Source: Streptomyces tuirus (GTDB taxonomy: Bacteria; Actinomycetota; Actinomycetes; Streptomycetales; Streptomycetaceae). Taken from it: a DNA stretch of 64,000 nt. A program made the translations under genes and the position numbers. Shown in pieces: positions 9,636 through 17,838 of the stretch. The first letter of the stretch is position 1, and every line of letters begins with the position of its first letter. The notes under the pieces were generated by a model. That model saw only the letters and a program-made list of their open reading frames with translations. It was not told the origin of the DNA and made no database searches. The stretch is taken from assembly GCA_018195615.1 (NCBI GenBank), contig JAGTPG010000002.1, positions 3,042,501 to 3,106,500 on the forward strand, written 5' to 3'.

Positions 9636-10472
9636 TCACAGGCTGGTGTCGACCGACCTGCGCCAGTCGTCCAGGTCCACGTCGCGGCCGATGCGCCACA
9701 GCGTGTCCAGTTCCTGCTGGATCTCCCTGCCCAGCACGGTGCCGTTGCCCTCGATCTCCAACTGGGTCGAGTCGATGGCCAGCCGGCCGTGCAGGAAGGA
9801 GCTGACCAGGTAGTGCTCGTCGGCCTTGTACACGGCGATCGACGGCAGCGCCTGGTAGACGCGCACCTGCAGCCGTGGCCGGTCGTCGTCGCGCACGCTC
9901 TGGAAGAGGGAGGCGAGGGTCGACAGGCAGCGGGCGACTCCGGCCTGGACGTCCTCCTCCAGGGCGGGGTCGCGCAGGCCGCGCAGTGCCTCGTTGCGCA
10001 GGTCCGCGACCGGCGAGGACGGGTGCAGCAGCAGGACCCGCACCCGGACCCGGCGGTCGACGATGGCCTGCTTCAGCGCCGACTCGAACCGGTGCACGTT
10101 GGGGATCCACGTCTGGAGGATGGTGACCTCGCGGCCGGCGCCGTTCAGGAAGCCCTCGAAGGTCTCCTCGGGAAAGCGCCGGTGCACCCGCGTCACTCCG
10201 CCGAAGTGGTCGTGCCTGAGGTCGCGCGCGAGGGCGTCGATGTCCAGCTTGGACAGCTGGGTGCTGATGTTGTCGAGCGCCTTCAGACGGTCGATCTCGA
10301 AGAGCAGGAACAGGGTGACCGTGCTGAGGATCAGCAGTGTCAGCTTGGGGACGGTGTCACCGGCCAGACCGTCGAGCAGGTCCACCTGGTCGGCGAGTGT
10401 CACGGCGATGCCGACGGTGGCCGTGAGGCCCAGCACGATGCGCTCGGCCCAGTAGCGAAAGCTGCTCCCCAT
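9636..10472 (-). CDS. Two-TM membrane protein with PLD-like C-terminal domain (about 278 aa)
   Basis: Two hydrophobic segments (RIVLGLTATVGIAVTLAD and KLTLLILSTVTLFLLF) are followed by a cytoplasmic domain of about 190 residues. That domain contains ILQTWIPNV, then VRVRVLLLHPSSPVADLR, which is the usual run-up of phospholipase-D-like folds. The expected HxKx4D is degenerate (HGRLAID), so phosphodiesterase activity is doubtful and a ligand-sensing role is possible. I chose ATG 10472, which has GGAG six bases upstream; a TTG at 10535 would add 21 residues. It lies upstream of the diiron-type enzyme in the same orientation. Confidence 0.5.
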   Translation of the reverse strand: MGSSFRYWAERIVLGLTATVGIAVTLADQVDLLDGLAGDTVPKLTLLILSTVTLFLLFEIDRLKALDNISTQLSKLDIDALARDLRHDHFGGVTRVHRRFPEETFEGFLNGAGREVTILQTWIPNVHRFESALKQAIVDRRVRVRVLLLHPSSPVADLRNEALRGLRDPALEEDVQAGVARCLSTLASLFQSVRDDDRPRLQVRVYQALPSIAVYKADEHYLVSSFLHGRLAIDSTQLEIEGNGTVLGREIQQELDTLWRIGRDVDLDDWRRSVDTSL

Positions 10473-10576
10473 TGCCCACTCCAGCGTGCGGCTCGACGGC
10501 GTCGGCGATGACCGTACATCGTGACTTTGCGCCAAGTGGGCGATATCCGCCAGCAGTTCGTCCGGATACGTGAGCT

Positions 10577-11965
10577 CTAGGCCTTCTCGGGGTGCTCGGC
10601 CGAATCAGGGTGCTCGGATGTCGCGGGCACGCACCGCCACGCCAGGCCCGCGGCGGCCAGGTAGGCGAGCGCGCCGATGAGCATGCTGGTGCGGATGCCG
10701 GTGCTGTAGTCGGCGGCCGAGGCGAGGAGGCTGCCGCCGAGGGCGACGCCGGTGGCGCTGCCGATCTGCCGGGTGGTGTTGAACAGGGCGGAGGCGGCCC
10801 CCGAGTAGGCCGCGGGGGCCGCCCCCATCACGGTGGCGGTGGAGCCGGTGAGGGCGAAGGACGTGCCGAATCCGGCGGCCATCATCGGCGCCACCAGCAG
10901 GGCGTAGGCGGGGTCGGCGCCCGCGGCAGCCCAGCCGGCCAGCCCCAGGGCGGCCAGGAGCATGCCGGAGATCACCAGCGGCCGGTCGCCGGTGCGGCGG
11001 CTGAGCCGCGCGGACAGGACGGAGGCGAACATGGTCATCGCCACCGCCGGGAACAGGGCGAGACCGGTGCCGAGGGCGCTGTAGTCGCGCTGGTGCTGGA
11101 ACTCCAGGCTGGCGGTGAACACCATGCCGTAGAAGCCGAAGTTGAACAGCAGGCCGATGGCGGCGCCGCCGCTCATGGCGCGTGCGCGCAGCAGGCTGAG
11201 CGGGAGGGCCGGGGAGCGGGCCAGCCGTTCGCGGACCACGAAGGCGACGGCGGCCAGCACGGCCAGGCCGACGCCCGCGAGCACGGCCGGATCGGTCCAG
11301 CCGCGCCGTCCGGCCTCGTTGAGCGCCGCCGTCAGCAGCGCCACCGCCGCGACGACCGCGACCTGCGCCGGCCGGTCCAGGGCCCGGTCGGCGCGCCGGG
11401 GCGAGCGCGCCACGTGCCGCAGCGTCAGCGCCAGGCAGACCACGCCGACGGGCAGGTTGATGAGGAACACCCAGCGCCAGCCCACCGTGGAGACGAGCAG
11501 CCCGCCCAGCAGCGGCCCGGCGGAGGCCGCGATGCCCGCCATGGAACCCCACAGTCCGAAGGCCCGCACCCGTGCGGCCCGCTCCGGATAGGCCTGCTGG
11601 AGCAGCGCCAGCGAACCGGGCACGATCAGCGCGGCGCCGAGCCCCTCCACCAGGCGGGCCACCACCAGGAAGGGCGCGCTGGGCGCGAGGGCGCACGCCG
11701 CCGAGGCCACGGTGAACACCGCCACGCCCGAGCAGAACACCCGGCGGTTGCCGAGCCGGTCGCCCAGCGCGCCGCCGGTCAGCAGGAACCCGGCGAGGAC
11801 CAGGGTGTACCCGTCGGTGATCCACTGGATGCCGGTCAGCGAGGCCGACAGCTCCCGCCCGATCACCGGCACGGCGACGTTGATGACCGTCACGTCGAGG
11901 ATCACCATGAAGTACCCGGCGCACACCGCGAGCAGCGGTGCCCAGGAGTGTCGCTCGGAGGGCAT
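10577..11965 (-). CDS. MFS transporter, DHA2-like drug exporter (462 aa)
   Basis: Motif A appears as GGALGDRLGNRRVF, and motif D1-like DVTVINVAVPVIGREL follows helix 1, as in DHA2/EmrB-QacA proteins. Around 14 hydrophobic segments fit 462 residues. SAGPLLGGLLVSTVGWRWVFLIN is the antiporter motif C region. It pumps out a small molecule with proton antiport, probably a drug or endogenous metabolite. The ATP-grasp gene ends 56 bp upstream on the same strand, so the ligase and exporter may act together. A small palindrome lies just upstream at 11997-12010. Confidence 0.85.
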   Translation of the reverse strand: MPSERHSWAPLLAVCAGYFMVILDVTVINVAVPVIGRELSASLTGIQWITDGYTLVLAGFLLTGGALGDRLGNRRVFCSGVAVFTVASAACALAPSAPFLVVARLVEGLGAALIVPGSLALLQQAYPERAARVRAFGLWGSMAGIAASAGPLLGGLLVSTVGWRWVFLINLPVGVVCLALTLRHVARSPRRADRALDRPAQVAVVAAVALLTAALNEAGRRGWTDPAVLAGVGLAVLAAVAFVVRERLARSPALPLSLLRARAMSGGAAIGLLFNFGFYGMVFTASLEFQHQRDYSALGTGLALFPAVAMTMFASVLSARLSRRTGDRPLVISGMLLAALGLAGWAAAGADPAYALLVAPMMAAGFGTSFALTGSTATVMGAAPAAYSGAASALFNTTRQIGSATGVALGGSLLASAADYSTGIRTSMLIGALAYLAAAGLAWRCVPATSEHPDSAEHPEKA

Positions 11966-11996
11966 GGTGCTACCACTACACCAAAAGCCTCAAAGA

Positions 11997-12010
11997 GGGA
12001 CGTATGTCCC
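11997..12010. promoter_or_regulatory. Palindrome GGGAC-N4-GTCCC upstream of the MFS gene
   Basis: A perfect five-base inverted repeat with a four-base centre sits 32 bp upstream of the MFS start codon and between the ATP-grasp stop and the exporter. The position fits an operator for a local repressor. It is short and could occur by chance in GC-rich DNA. Confidence 0.3.
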
Positions 12011-12021
12011 ACGAGTAGTGA

Positions 12022-12897
12022 TCAGGCGGCGGCCAGGATCGCCTTCACGACCAGCGGCACGGAGTCCGGGTGCAGCCACAGGAACAGGTTCGGCTCGATC
12101 AGTTCCAGCTCCATCACGCACGGCTGCCCGTCCTCGCCGGTGACGAGGTCCACGCGCGCGTAGAGAAGCTCCGGCCACCCGGGTACGGCGGCCAGGGCCC
12201 GCTCGGCGACGTCGAGTTCCGCGGCGGTCGGCTGCCAGGGGCGGAGGTCCGGGTGGGCGACCTTCTCGGCGTCGTACGGTGTGTCCGGCGCGAGGACGGC
12301 GCCCTTGCGGCTGGCGTGCAGCAGGCGTCCGCCGAAGAACTGCAGGGCCCGCTCGCCGTGCGTCTCTATGCCGGTGAGGTAGGGCTGCACCATCACGGTG
12401 AACCCCTCGGCGTGCATCCGCTCGGTCTGGCGGAGGGCGGAGTCGCGCTCCCCGGCCGGGTAGCGGGCGGCGTACCGGGCACCGGCGCCGGAGGTGGGCT
12501 TCACGACGTACTCGTGGTCGGCCGGCAGCTCGACGCGGTCGCCGGGCGCGAAGTAACGGGTGGGCACGGCGGGCACCCCGGCGTCCGCGAGCTGCCCGAG
12601 GTACCTCTTGTCGGCGTTCCACCGCACGACGTCCACCGGGTTGGCCAGCCGGGTCACCGTCCCGCACCGCTCGGCCCAGGCCGCGAACTCCTCGGCCCGC
12701 CAGCTGTAGTCCCAGGTGGACCGTATGAGGGCGAGGTCGAAGGCGGCCCAGTCTGCCGACGGGTCGTCCCAGTGGACGACGGCGGCCTCGGCCCCGGCCT
12801 CCCGCAGCGCGTCCGCCAGCACCGGCAGGTCCCGGTCCTTGCTCTCCTCGCCCCTGGGGTCGTAGGTGACGAGCGCGATACGGGGGGTGCCGGCCAC
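12022..12897 (-). CDS. ATP-grasp domain protein (about 291 aa)
   Basis: The sequence resembles stand-alone ATP-grasp ligases of the type found in small-molecule pathways (DcsG-like). RIALVTYDPRG opens the pre-ATP-grasp domain, YVVKPTSGAGARYAARY is the lysine and glycine loop that holds ATP, and ARVDLV...PCVMELELIEPNLF carries the metal-binding acidic residues. It should join a carboxylate to an amine or thiol at the cost of ATP. The start chosen is GTG 12897, preceded by GGAG at five bases; an upstream start at 12945 is open but lacks a good ribosome site. The MFS exporter follows on the same strand. Confidence 0.75.
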   Translation of the reverse strand: MAGTPRIALVTYDPRGEESKDRDLPVLADALREAGAEAAVVHWDDPSADWAAFDLALIRSTWDYSWRAEEFAAWAERCGTVTRLANPVDVVRWNADKRYLGQLADAGVPAVPTRYFAPGDRVELPADHEYVVKPTSGAGARYAARYPAGERDSALRQTERMHAEGFTVMVQPYLTGIETHGERALQFFGGRLLHASRKGAVLAPDTPYDAEKVAHPDLRPWQPTAAELDVAERALAAVPGWPELLYARVDLVTGEDGQPCVMELELIEPNLFLWLHPDSVPLVVKAILAAA

Positions 12898-12971
12898 GGC
12901 GACTCCATCCTCGGACGAACGATCGATTCCGGCGCAGGCTAACAAGCCGTCCCGGAACCACGACAGCCTGT

Positions 12972-13001
12972 TTGACCTTCACCTTCGGTGAAGCCCAGCA
13001 T
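12972..13001 (+). promoter_or_regulatory. MerR-type promoter with dyad between -35 and -10
   Basis: A TTGACC hexamer (12972-12977) is followed by CTTCACC-TTC-GGTGAAG (12977-12993), a perfect seven-base dyad, and then CAGCAT (12996-13001) at 18 bp spacing. MerR-family activators bind dyads placed exactly inside the spacer of their target promoter. The downstream gene (start 13054) has a MerR domain, so autoregulation is the natural inference. Confidence 0.55.
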
Positions 13002-13053
13002 CGGTGGCGGAACCAGGAAGGCGCGAGAACCGCGCGGAACGCAAGGGGGTCGC

Positions 13054-14129
13054 ATGGACATGCTGACGATCGGCGCGTTCGCGAAGGCCTGCCGGCTCTC
13101 GCCGAAGGCACTGCGTCTGTACGACGAGCTGGACCTGCTGCGGCCCGCCCGGGTGGACCCGGACACCGGATACCGGTACTACGCGGTCGCACAGCTGGAG
13201 CAGGCCCGGCTGGTGGCGTGGCTGCGGCGGCTGGGCATGCCGCTGGCCGAGATCCGCGGGGTGTGCCGGTTGTACGACCGCGACTTCACGGCCGCCGCCC
13301 GGGAGATCCGCGCCTACTGGGCGCGGGTCGAGGCGGAGACGGCGGTACGGCGGGACCTCGCCGCGTTCCTGGTCGATCACCTGACGGCGGACTCGCCAGA
13401 GTCCGGAAAGGACACCGCCATGCTGGAACTGCGTTACTCCGCCCACTCGGACACCGGCCGGGTGCGCCCGGTCAACCAGGACACCGCGTACGCGGGCACC
13501 CGGCTGCTGGCCGTCGCCGACGGCTACGGACCGGCGGGCGCGCCCGCGAGCAGCGCCGCCGTGGAGGCACTGCGCTTCCTGGACACGGACGAGATCCCGG
13601 CCGGCGGGGTCCTCAACCTGCTGGAGGACGCGGTGCGGGGCGCGGCCCAGGCCGTCCGGGACGTGGCCGACGGCACCGATGACATCGGCACGACCCTGAC
13701 CGCCCTGCTGTGGACGGGCTCGCGGCTGGCCCTGGTGCACATCGGCGACTCCCGCGCCTACCTGCTGCGCGACGGCGAGCTGTTCCGCATCACCCACGAC
13801 CACACGATGGTCCAGTCGATGGTCGACGAGGGACGCCTGACCGCCGAGGAGGCCACGTCCCACCCTCAGCGGGCCCTGCTCCTGAAGGCCCTGACGGGCG
13901 GGGGCGCCGACAGGCTCCCGGACCTCCGCCTGCACGACGCCCGCCCGGGCGACCGCTATCTCCTCTGCTCCGACGGCCTGTCGGGGGTGGTCCCCGAGAA
14001 CCGGATCCGGGACCTCCTCGCCTCCGGTCCCACCCCGGGACGACGGTCGACTCCCTGGTCACCGCGGCGAACGACGCCGGCGGGCCGGACAACGTCAGCT
14101 GCGTGGTCGCGGACCTGGTCCAGGCATGA
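13054..14129 (+). CDS. MerR-family regulator fused to a PP2C-type Ser/Thr phosphatase (about 358 aa)
   Basis: Residues 1-70 form a MerR winged helix (MLTIGAFAKACRLSPKALRLYDELDLL, with the TGYRYY wing), followed by a coiled-coil-like linker to about residue 120. The rest is a PP2C domain: DTGRVRPVNQDTAYAG, VADGYG, LVHIGDSRAYLLRDGELF and LCSDGLSG carry the metal-binding aspartates. The usual VADGMGG is VADGYGP here. The frame breaks near 14038, where one G of a run is missing; the shifted frame completes the phosphatase with GGPDNVSCVVADL and a stop at 14129. A dyad promoter precedes the gene. It may link a phosphorylation signal to transcription of its own promoter. Confidence 0.8.
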
Positions 14130-14150
14130 CCGAGACGGCGGGCTCGCCGG

Positions 14151-14855
14151 TCAGCCCTCTCCCGGTTCCCAGTCCAGCAGCCGCACCTTGGCCACCGTAC
14201 GGACGTGCCGCCGCATGGCCGCGGCGGCCTGGCGGGGCTGCCCGGCCTCGATCGCGTCGAGGATGGCCTGGTGCTGGGACAGGGAGCGGGACGGGCGGCC
14301 GGGCTGGCGGAGGGACTCGGTGCGGCTCTCGGCGATCTGCTCGGCGATGGAGCGCATGAACTCGGCGAGCAGACTGCTGTGGGCCGCCGCCGTCACGGCC
14401 GCGTGGAACAGCCGGTCGCCCTCGACGCCGTGACCGCCCGCCTCGATCTCCTCCGACATATGGGCGAGCGCCGCGCGCATCGCGGCCAGGTCCTCCTCCG
14501 TGCGCCTCTCGGCCGCCAGTTCGGCCAGTTTCGTCTCCAGCGCCTCCCGGGCCTCCAGCACGTCCGGCAGGCGCCTTCTGCGCTCCACCATCCGCTCGAC
14601 CGGCTCGGTGTCGAGGCTGTCCCGCACGAGGTAGGTGCCCCCGCCGTGCCGGGCCTCCACCAGGCCCTGGACCTCCAGCACCACGATCGCCTGCTTCACC
14701 GAGGCCCGGCTGACCCCGAGCCGCTGGGCCAGGTCCCGCTCGGGCGGCAGCCGGTCGCCGGCGCGCAGGCCGCCCTCGGCGACGTACTGGCGCAGCCGCT
14801 CCAGCACCTGTTCGTAGAGCCGCTGTTTCGTCATGGGGCGCAGGGCGTCGGTCAC
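14151..14855 (-). CDS. GntR/FadR-subfamily transcriptional repressor of the malonate locus (234 aa)
   Basis: The N-terminal winged helix is clear (LRAGDRLPPERDLAQRLGVSRASVKQ, then the RHGGGTYLV wing), followed by an all-helical FCD-type effector domain with the RLFHAAVTAAAH metal-site pattern. FadR-type regulators sense carboxylates or acyl-CoA. Start GTG 14855 has GAGGGGGG just upstream; the open frame runs further but has no support. The gene is divergent from the MatC-like carrier, and two matching palindromes lie between them, so repression of malonate uptake relieved by malonate or malonyl-CoA is inferred. Confidence 0.85.
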   Translation of the reverse strand: MTDALRPMTKQRLYEQVLERLRQYVAEGGLRAGDRLPPERDLAQRLGVSRASVKQAIVVLEVQGLVEARHGGGTYLVRDSLDTEPVERMVERRRRLPDVLEAREALETKLAELAAERRTEEDLAAMRAALAHMSEEIEAGGHGVEGDRLFHAAVTAAAHSSLLAEFMRSIAEQIAESRTESLRQPGRPSRSLSQHQAILDAIEAGQPRQAAAAMRRHVRTVAKVRLLDWEPGEG

Positions 14856-14904
14856 GGATCCCCCCTCTCGTCGGGAGAGTAACACCGACGCGTCCCGGTG
14901 GCCG

Positions 14905-14996
14905 AGTGGCTGAGCCAATTCTCGCGCGACCCCTTGACGGCGGCCCGGGCCGCACCCACGCTGTTCAGCCAACGCACCTCAAGTGGCTCAGCCACT
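14905..14996 (+). promoter_or_regulatory. Two palindromic GntR-type operators flanking a promoter
   Basis: AGTGGCTGAGCCAA (14905-14918) and AGTGGCTCAGCCACT (14982-14996) share the dyad AGTGGCT-N-AGCCACT. Between them lies TTGACG (14934-14939) with a weak CACGCT (14957-14962) at 17 bp, a plausible promoter for the transport genes. A partial third copy (TTCAGCCAA) is at 14964-14972. The arrangement suits cooperative repression by the adjacent GntR protein. Confidence 0.65.
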
Positions 14997-15054
14997 CGTC
15001 CACTGCCGACGAGGTGCTCCCAGCCAACCCCGGGGCCCAGAGACGGGAGCCCGC

Positions 15055-16341
15055 ATGTCCCCCGAACTCATCTCGATCCTCGTCCTCGTCGTGGTGTTCG
15101 TCATCGCCACCACCCGCTCCGTCAACATGGGCGCGCTCGCCTTCGCCGCCGCCTTCGGCGTGGGCGGGCTGGTCGCCGACCTCGACGCGGACGGCATCTT
15201 CGCCGGCTTCCCCGGCGACCTGTTCGTCGTCCTGGTCGGCGTCACGTACCTGTTCGCGATCGCCCGCGCCAACGGCACCACCGACTGGCTGGTGCACGCC
15301 GCCGTCCGGCTCGTACGGGGGCGGGTGGCCCTCATCCCCTGGGTGATGTTCGCCCTCACCGGCGCGCTCACGGCGATCGGCGCGGTCAGCCCGGCCGCGG
15401 TCGCCATCGTCGCTCCCATCGCCCTGAGCTTCGCCGCGCGCTACGGGATCAGCCCCCTCCTGATGGGCGCGATGGTCGTCCACGGCGCCCAGGCGGGCGG
15501 CTTCTCCCCGATCAGCATCTACGGCTCCATCGTCAACGGCATCGTCGAACGCGAGAAACTCCCCGGCAACGAGGTGGTCCTGTTCCTGGCGTCACTGGCG
15601 GCCAACCTCGTGATCGCGGCGGTGGTGTTCGTCCTGTGCGGCGGCCTGAAGCTGGGGACGGACTCAGCCGCGGGCACAGGCCCAGCCGCCGGGCTGCGGA
15701 CCGACCCGACAGCGACCCTCACACCCAGCACCGAAACACTCACCCTCACCCCATCCCGCACAGCCACCCTCACCTCCCTCGTAGCCCTGGTCATCGCAGT
15801 CCTGGTCTTCGACCTCGACGCCGGCCTCACAGCCATCACCCTCGCCGTCGTACTCAGCACCGCCTGGCCGGAGGACAGCCGCAAGGCCGTCGGCGAGATC
15901 GCCTGGCCCACGGTCCTCCTCATCTGCGGCGTCCTCACCTACGTAGGCGTCCTCGACGAGATGGGCACCATCACCTGGGCAGGCGAGGGCGTGGGCGACA
16001 TCGGCGTCCCCCTCCTCGCCGCCGTCCTGCTCTGCTACATCGGCGCCCTGGTCTCGGCGTTCGCCTCCTCCGTGGGAATCATGGGCGCCCTGATCCCCCT
16101 GGCCGTCCCGTTCCTGGAACGGGGCGAGATCGGCGCGATCGGCATGGTGGCGGCACTCGCCGTCTCCGCGACGGTCGTCGACGTCAGCCCGTTCTCCACC
16201 AACGGCGCACTCGTCCTGGCCGCCGCCCCGGACGTCGACCGCGAGCGTTTCTTCCGGCAGTTGATGGTGTACGGAGGGATCGTGGTGGCGGTCGTACCGG
16301 CGGTGGCGTGGCTCGTGATGGTCGTGCCCGGCTGGGGATGA
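15055..16341 (+). CDS. MatC-like dicarboxylate (malonate) carrier, SLC13/IT superfamily (428 aa)
   Basis: The first 150 residues form a dicarboxylate-carrier MatC N-terminal domain (LISILVLVVVFVIATTRSVNMG, then GFPGDLFVVLVGVTYLFAI). About eleven hydrophobic helices follow, with the substrate-loop pattern SPISIYGSIVNG and its C-terminal counterpart VVDVSPFSTNGAL. A hydrophilic Thr/Pro-rich linker of about 35 residues (near 205-240) splits the halves. It sits 51 bp upstream of matB, so malonate import followed by CoA activation is inferred. ATG 15055 follows a GGGAG ribosome site. Confidence 0.8.
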   Translation: MSPELISILVLVVVFVIATTRSVNMGALAFAAAFGVGGLVADLDADGIFAGFPGDLFVVLVGVTYLFAIARANGTTDWLVHAAVRLVRGRVALIPWVMFALTGALTAIGAVSPAAVAIVAPIALSFAARYGISPLLMGAMVVHGAQAGGFSPISIYGSIVNGIVEREKLPGNEVVLFLASLAANLVIAAVVFVLCGGLKLGTDSAAGTGPAAGLRTDPTATLTPSTETLTLTPSRTATLTSLVALVIAVLVFDLDAGLTAITLAVVLSTAWPEDSRKAVGEIAWPTVLLICGVLTYVGVLDEMGTITWAGEGVGDIGVPLLAAVLLCYIGALVSAFASSVGIMGALIPLAVPFLERGEIGAIGMVAALAVSATVVDVSPFSTNGALVLAAAPDVDRERFFRQLMVYGGIVVAVVPAVAWLVMVVPGWG

Positions 16342-16392
16342 CCCCCGGCCACCCACGGAGAACCGCAGGCAACAGCTAAGGAGATGTGACGC

Positions 16393-17838
16393 GTGACCCC
16401 TCTCTTCCCGGCCCTGACCGACGCCCCCGCCGACCGGCCGGCCGTACGGTTCGGAGAGCGCTCGCTGACCTACGGAGAGCTCGCCGCCGCGGCCGGTGCG
16501 ACAGCCGCACGCATCCGGGACGCCCGCCGGGTCGCCGTCTGGGCAACCCCCACCATGGAGACCGCCGTCGCCGTCGTCGCCGCGCTGCTGGCCGGCGTGC
16601 CCGCCGTGCCGCTCAACCCGAAGTCGGGCGAGAAGGAGCTCGGGCACATCCTGTCCGACAGCGCGCCCGGCCTGGTCCTCACGGCCCCGGACGACCAACT
16701 CCCCGCCCCCCTGAGGGAGCTGCCCCGCCTCGACGTGGACGTGCACGGCACCGGCCCCGCCCCGGCCGACGACGCCGACGAGTCCGCCCCGGCCCTGATC
16801 GTCTACACCTCCGGCACCACGGGCCCGCCCAAGGGCGCCGTCATCCCGCGCCGGGCGATCGCGACCACCCTCGACGCCCTGGCCGACGCCTGGCAGTGGA
16901 CCGGCGACGACGTCCTCGTGCACGGACTGCCGCTGTTCCATGTGCACGGCCTGGTCCTGGGCACCCTCGGACCGCTGCGGCGCGGCGGTTCGGTGCGGCA
17001 TCTGGGCCGGTTCAGCACCCAGGGTGTCGCCCGCGAGCTGAACGGGGGCGCGACCATGCTGTTCGGCGTGCCGACGATGTACCACCGCATCGCCGAGGCG
17101 GTGACCGGCGACCCCGAGCTGGTCAAGGCACTGACCGGGGCACGGCTGCTGGTCTCCGGATCCGCCGCGCTGCCCGTGCGCGACCACGGCCGGATCGCGA
17201 CCGCGACCGGGCGACGGGTGATCGAGCGGTACGGCATGACCGAGACGCTGATGAACACCAGCGTCCGCGCCGACGGCGAGGCCCGCCCGGGCACGGTCGG
17301 CGTGCCGCTGCCGGGCGTGGAGCTGCGGCTGGTCGAGGAGGACGGCTCGGAGGTCACCGCGTACGACGGGGAGACCGTCGGCGAGATCCAGGTGCGCGGC
17401 CCGAACCTGTTCACCGAGTACCTCAACCGGCCCGACGCCACCGCCGCCGCCTTCACCGCCGACGGCTGGTTCCGCACCGGCGACATGGCGGTGCGCGACC
17501 CCGACGGCTATGTCCGGATCGTCGGCCGCAAGGCCACCGACCTGATCAAGAGCGGCGGTTACAAGATCGGGGCCGGTGAGATCGAGAACGCGCTGCTGGA
17601 GCACCCGGGGGTGCGGGAGGCCGCCGTCACCGGGGAGCCGGACGCCGACCTCGGTGAGCGGATCGTGGCGTGGATCGTCCCGGCGGAGCCGCAGTCGCCG
17701 CCGTCGCTGGACGAGTTGGCGGATCACGTGGCCCAGCGTCTCGCCCCGCACAAGCGCCCCCGGGTCGTCCACCACCTCGACGCCCTGCCGCGCAACGACA
17801 TGGGGAAGATCATGAAGCGGGCGCTGGGCCATGACTGA
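16393..17838 (+). CDS. matB: Malonyl-CoA synthetase MatB (481 aa)
   Basis: ANL-superfamily acyl-CoA synthetase that activates malonate to malonyl-CoA through an acyl-AMP. The P-loop is YTSGTTGPPKGAVIP, the A5 motif RYGMTETLMNTS, the A7/A8 hinge GWFRTGDMA...GRKATDLIKSGGYKIG, and the catalytic A10 lysine is in NDMGKIMK. Length and motifs match the S. coelicolor enzyme (SCO2444) as I recall it. GTG 16393 is preceded by AAGGAG. It overlaps the downstream carboxyltransferase by eight bases and follows the malonate carrier, forming a supply route of extender units for fatty acids or polyketides. Confidence 0.9.
   Translation: MTPLFPALTDAPADRPAVRFGERSLTYGELAAAAGATAARIRDARRVAVWATPTMETAVAVVAALLAGVPAVPLNPKSGEKELGHILSDSAPGLVLTAPDDQLPAPLRELPRLDVDVHGTGPAPADDADESAPALIVYTSGTTGPPKGAVIPRRAIATTLDALADAWQWTGDDVLVHGLPLFHVHGLVLGTLGPLRRGGSVRHLGRFSTQGVARELNGGATMLFGVPTMYHRIAEAVTGDPELVKALTGARLLVSGSAALPVRDHGRIATATGRRVIERYGMTETLMNTSVRADGEARPGTVGVPLPGVELRLVEEDGSEVTAYDGETVGEIQVRGPNLFTEYLNRPDATAAAFTADGWFRTGDMAVRDPDGYVRIVGRKATDLIKSGGYKIGAGEIENALLEHPGVREAAVTGEPDADLGERIVAWIVPAEPQSPPSLDELADHVAQRLAPHKRPRVVHHLDALPRNDMGKIMKRALGHD

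Noticed and set aside
13054..14433. Longer reading frame of the MerR-PP2C gene running to 14433
   Set aside because: The text after about 14038 in that frame is antisense to the GntR gene and lacks the conserved PP2C ending, which is present in the neighbouring frame up to 14129.
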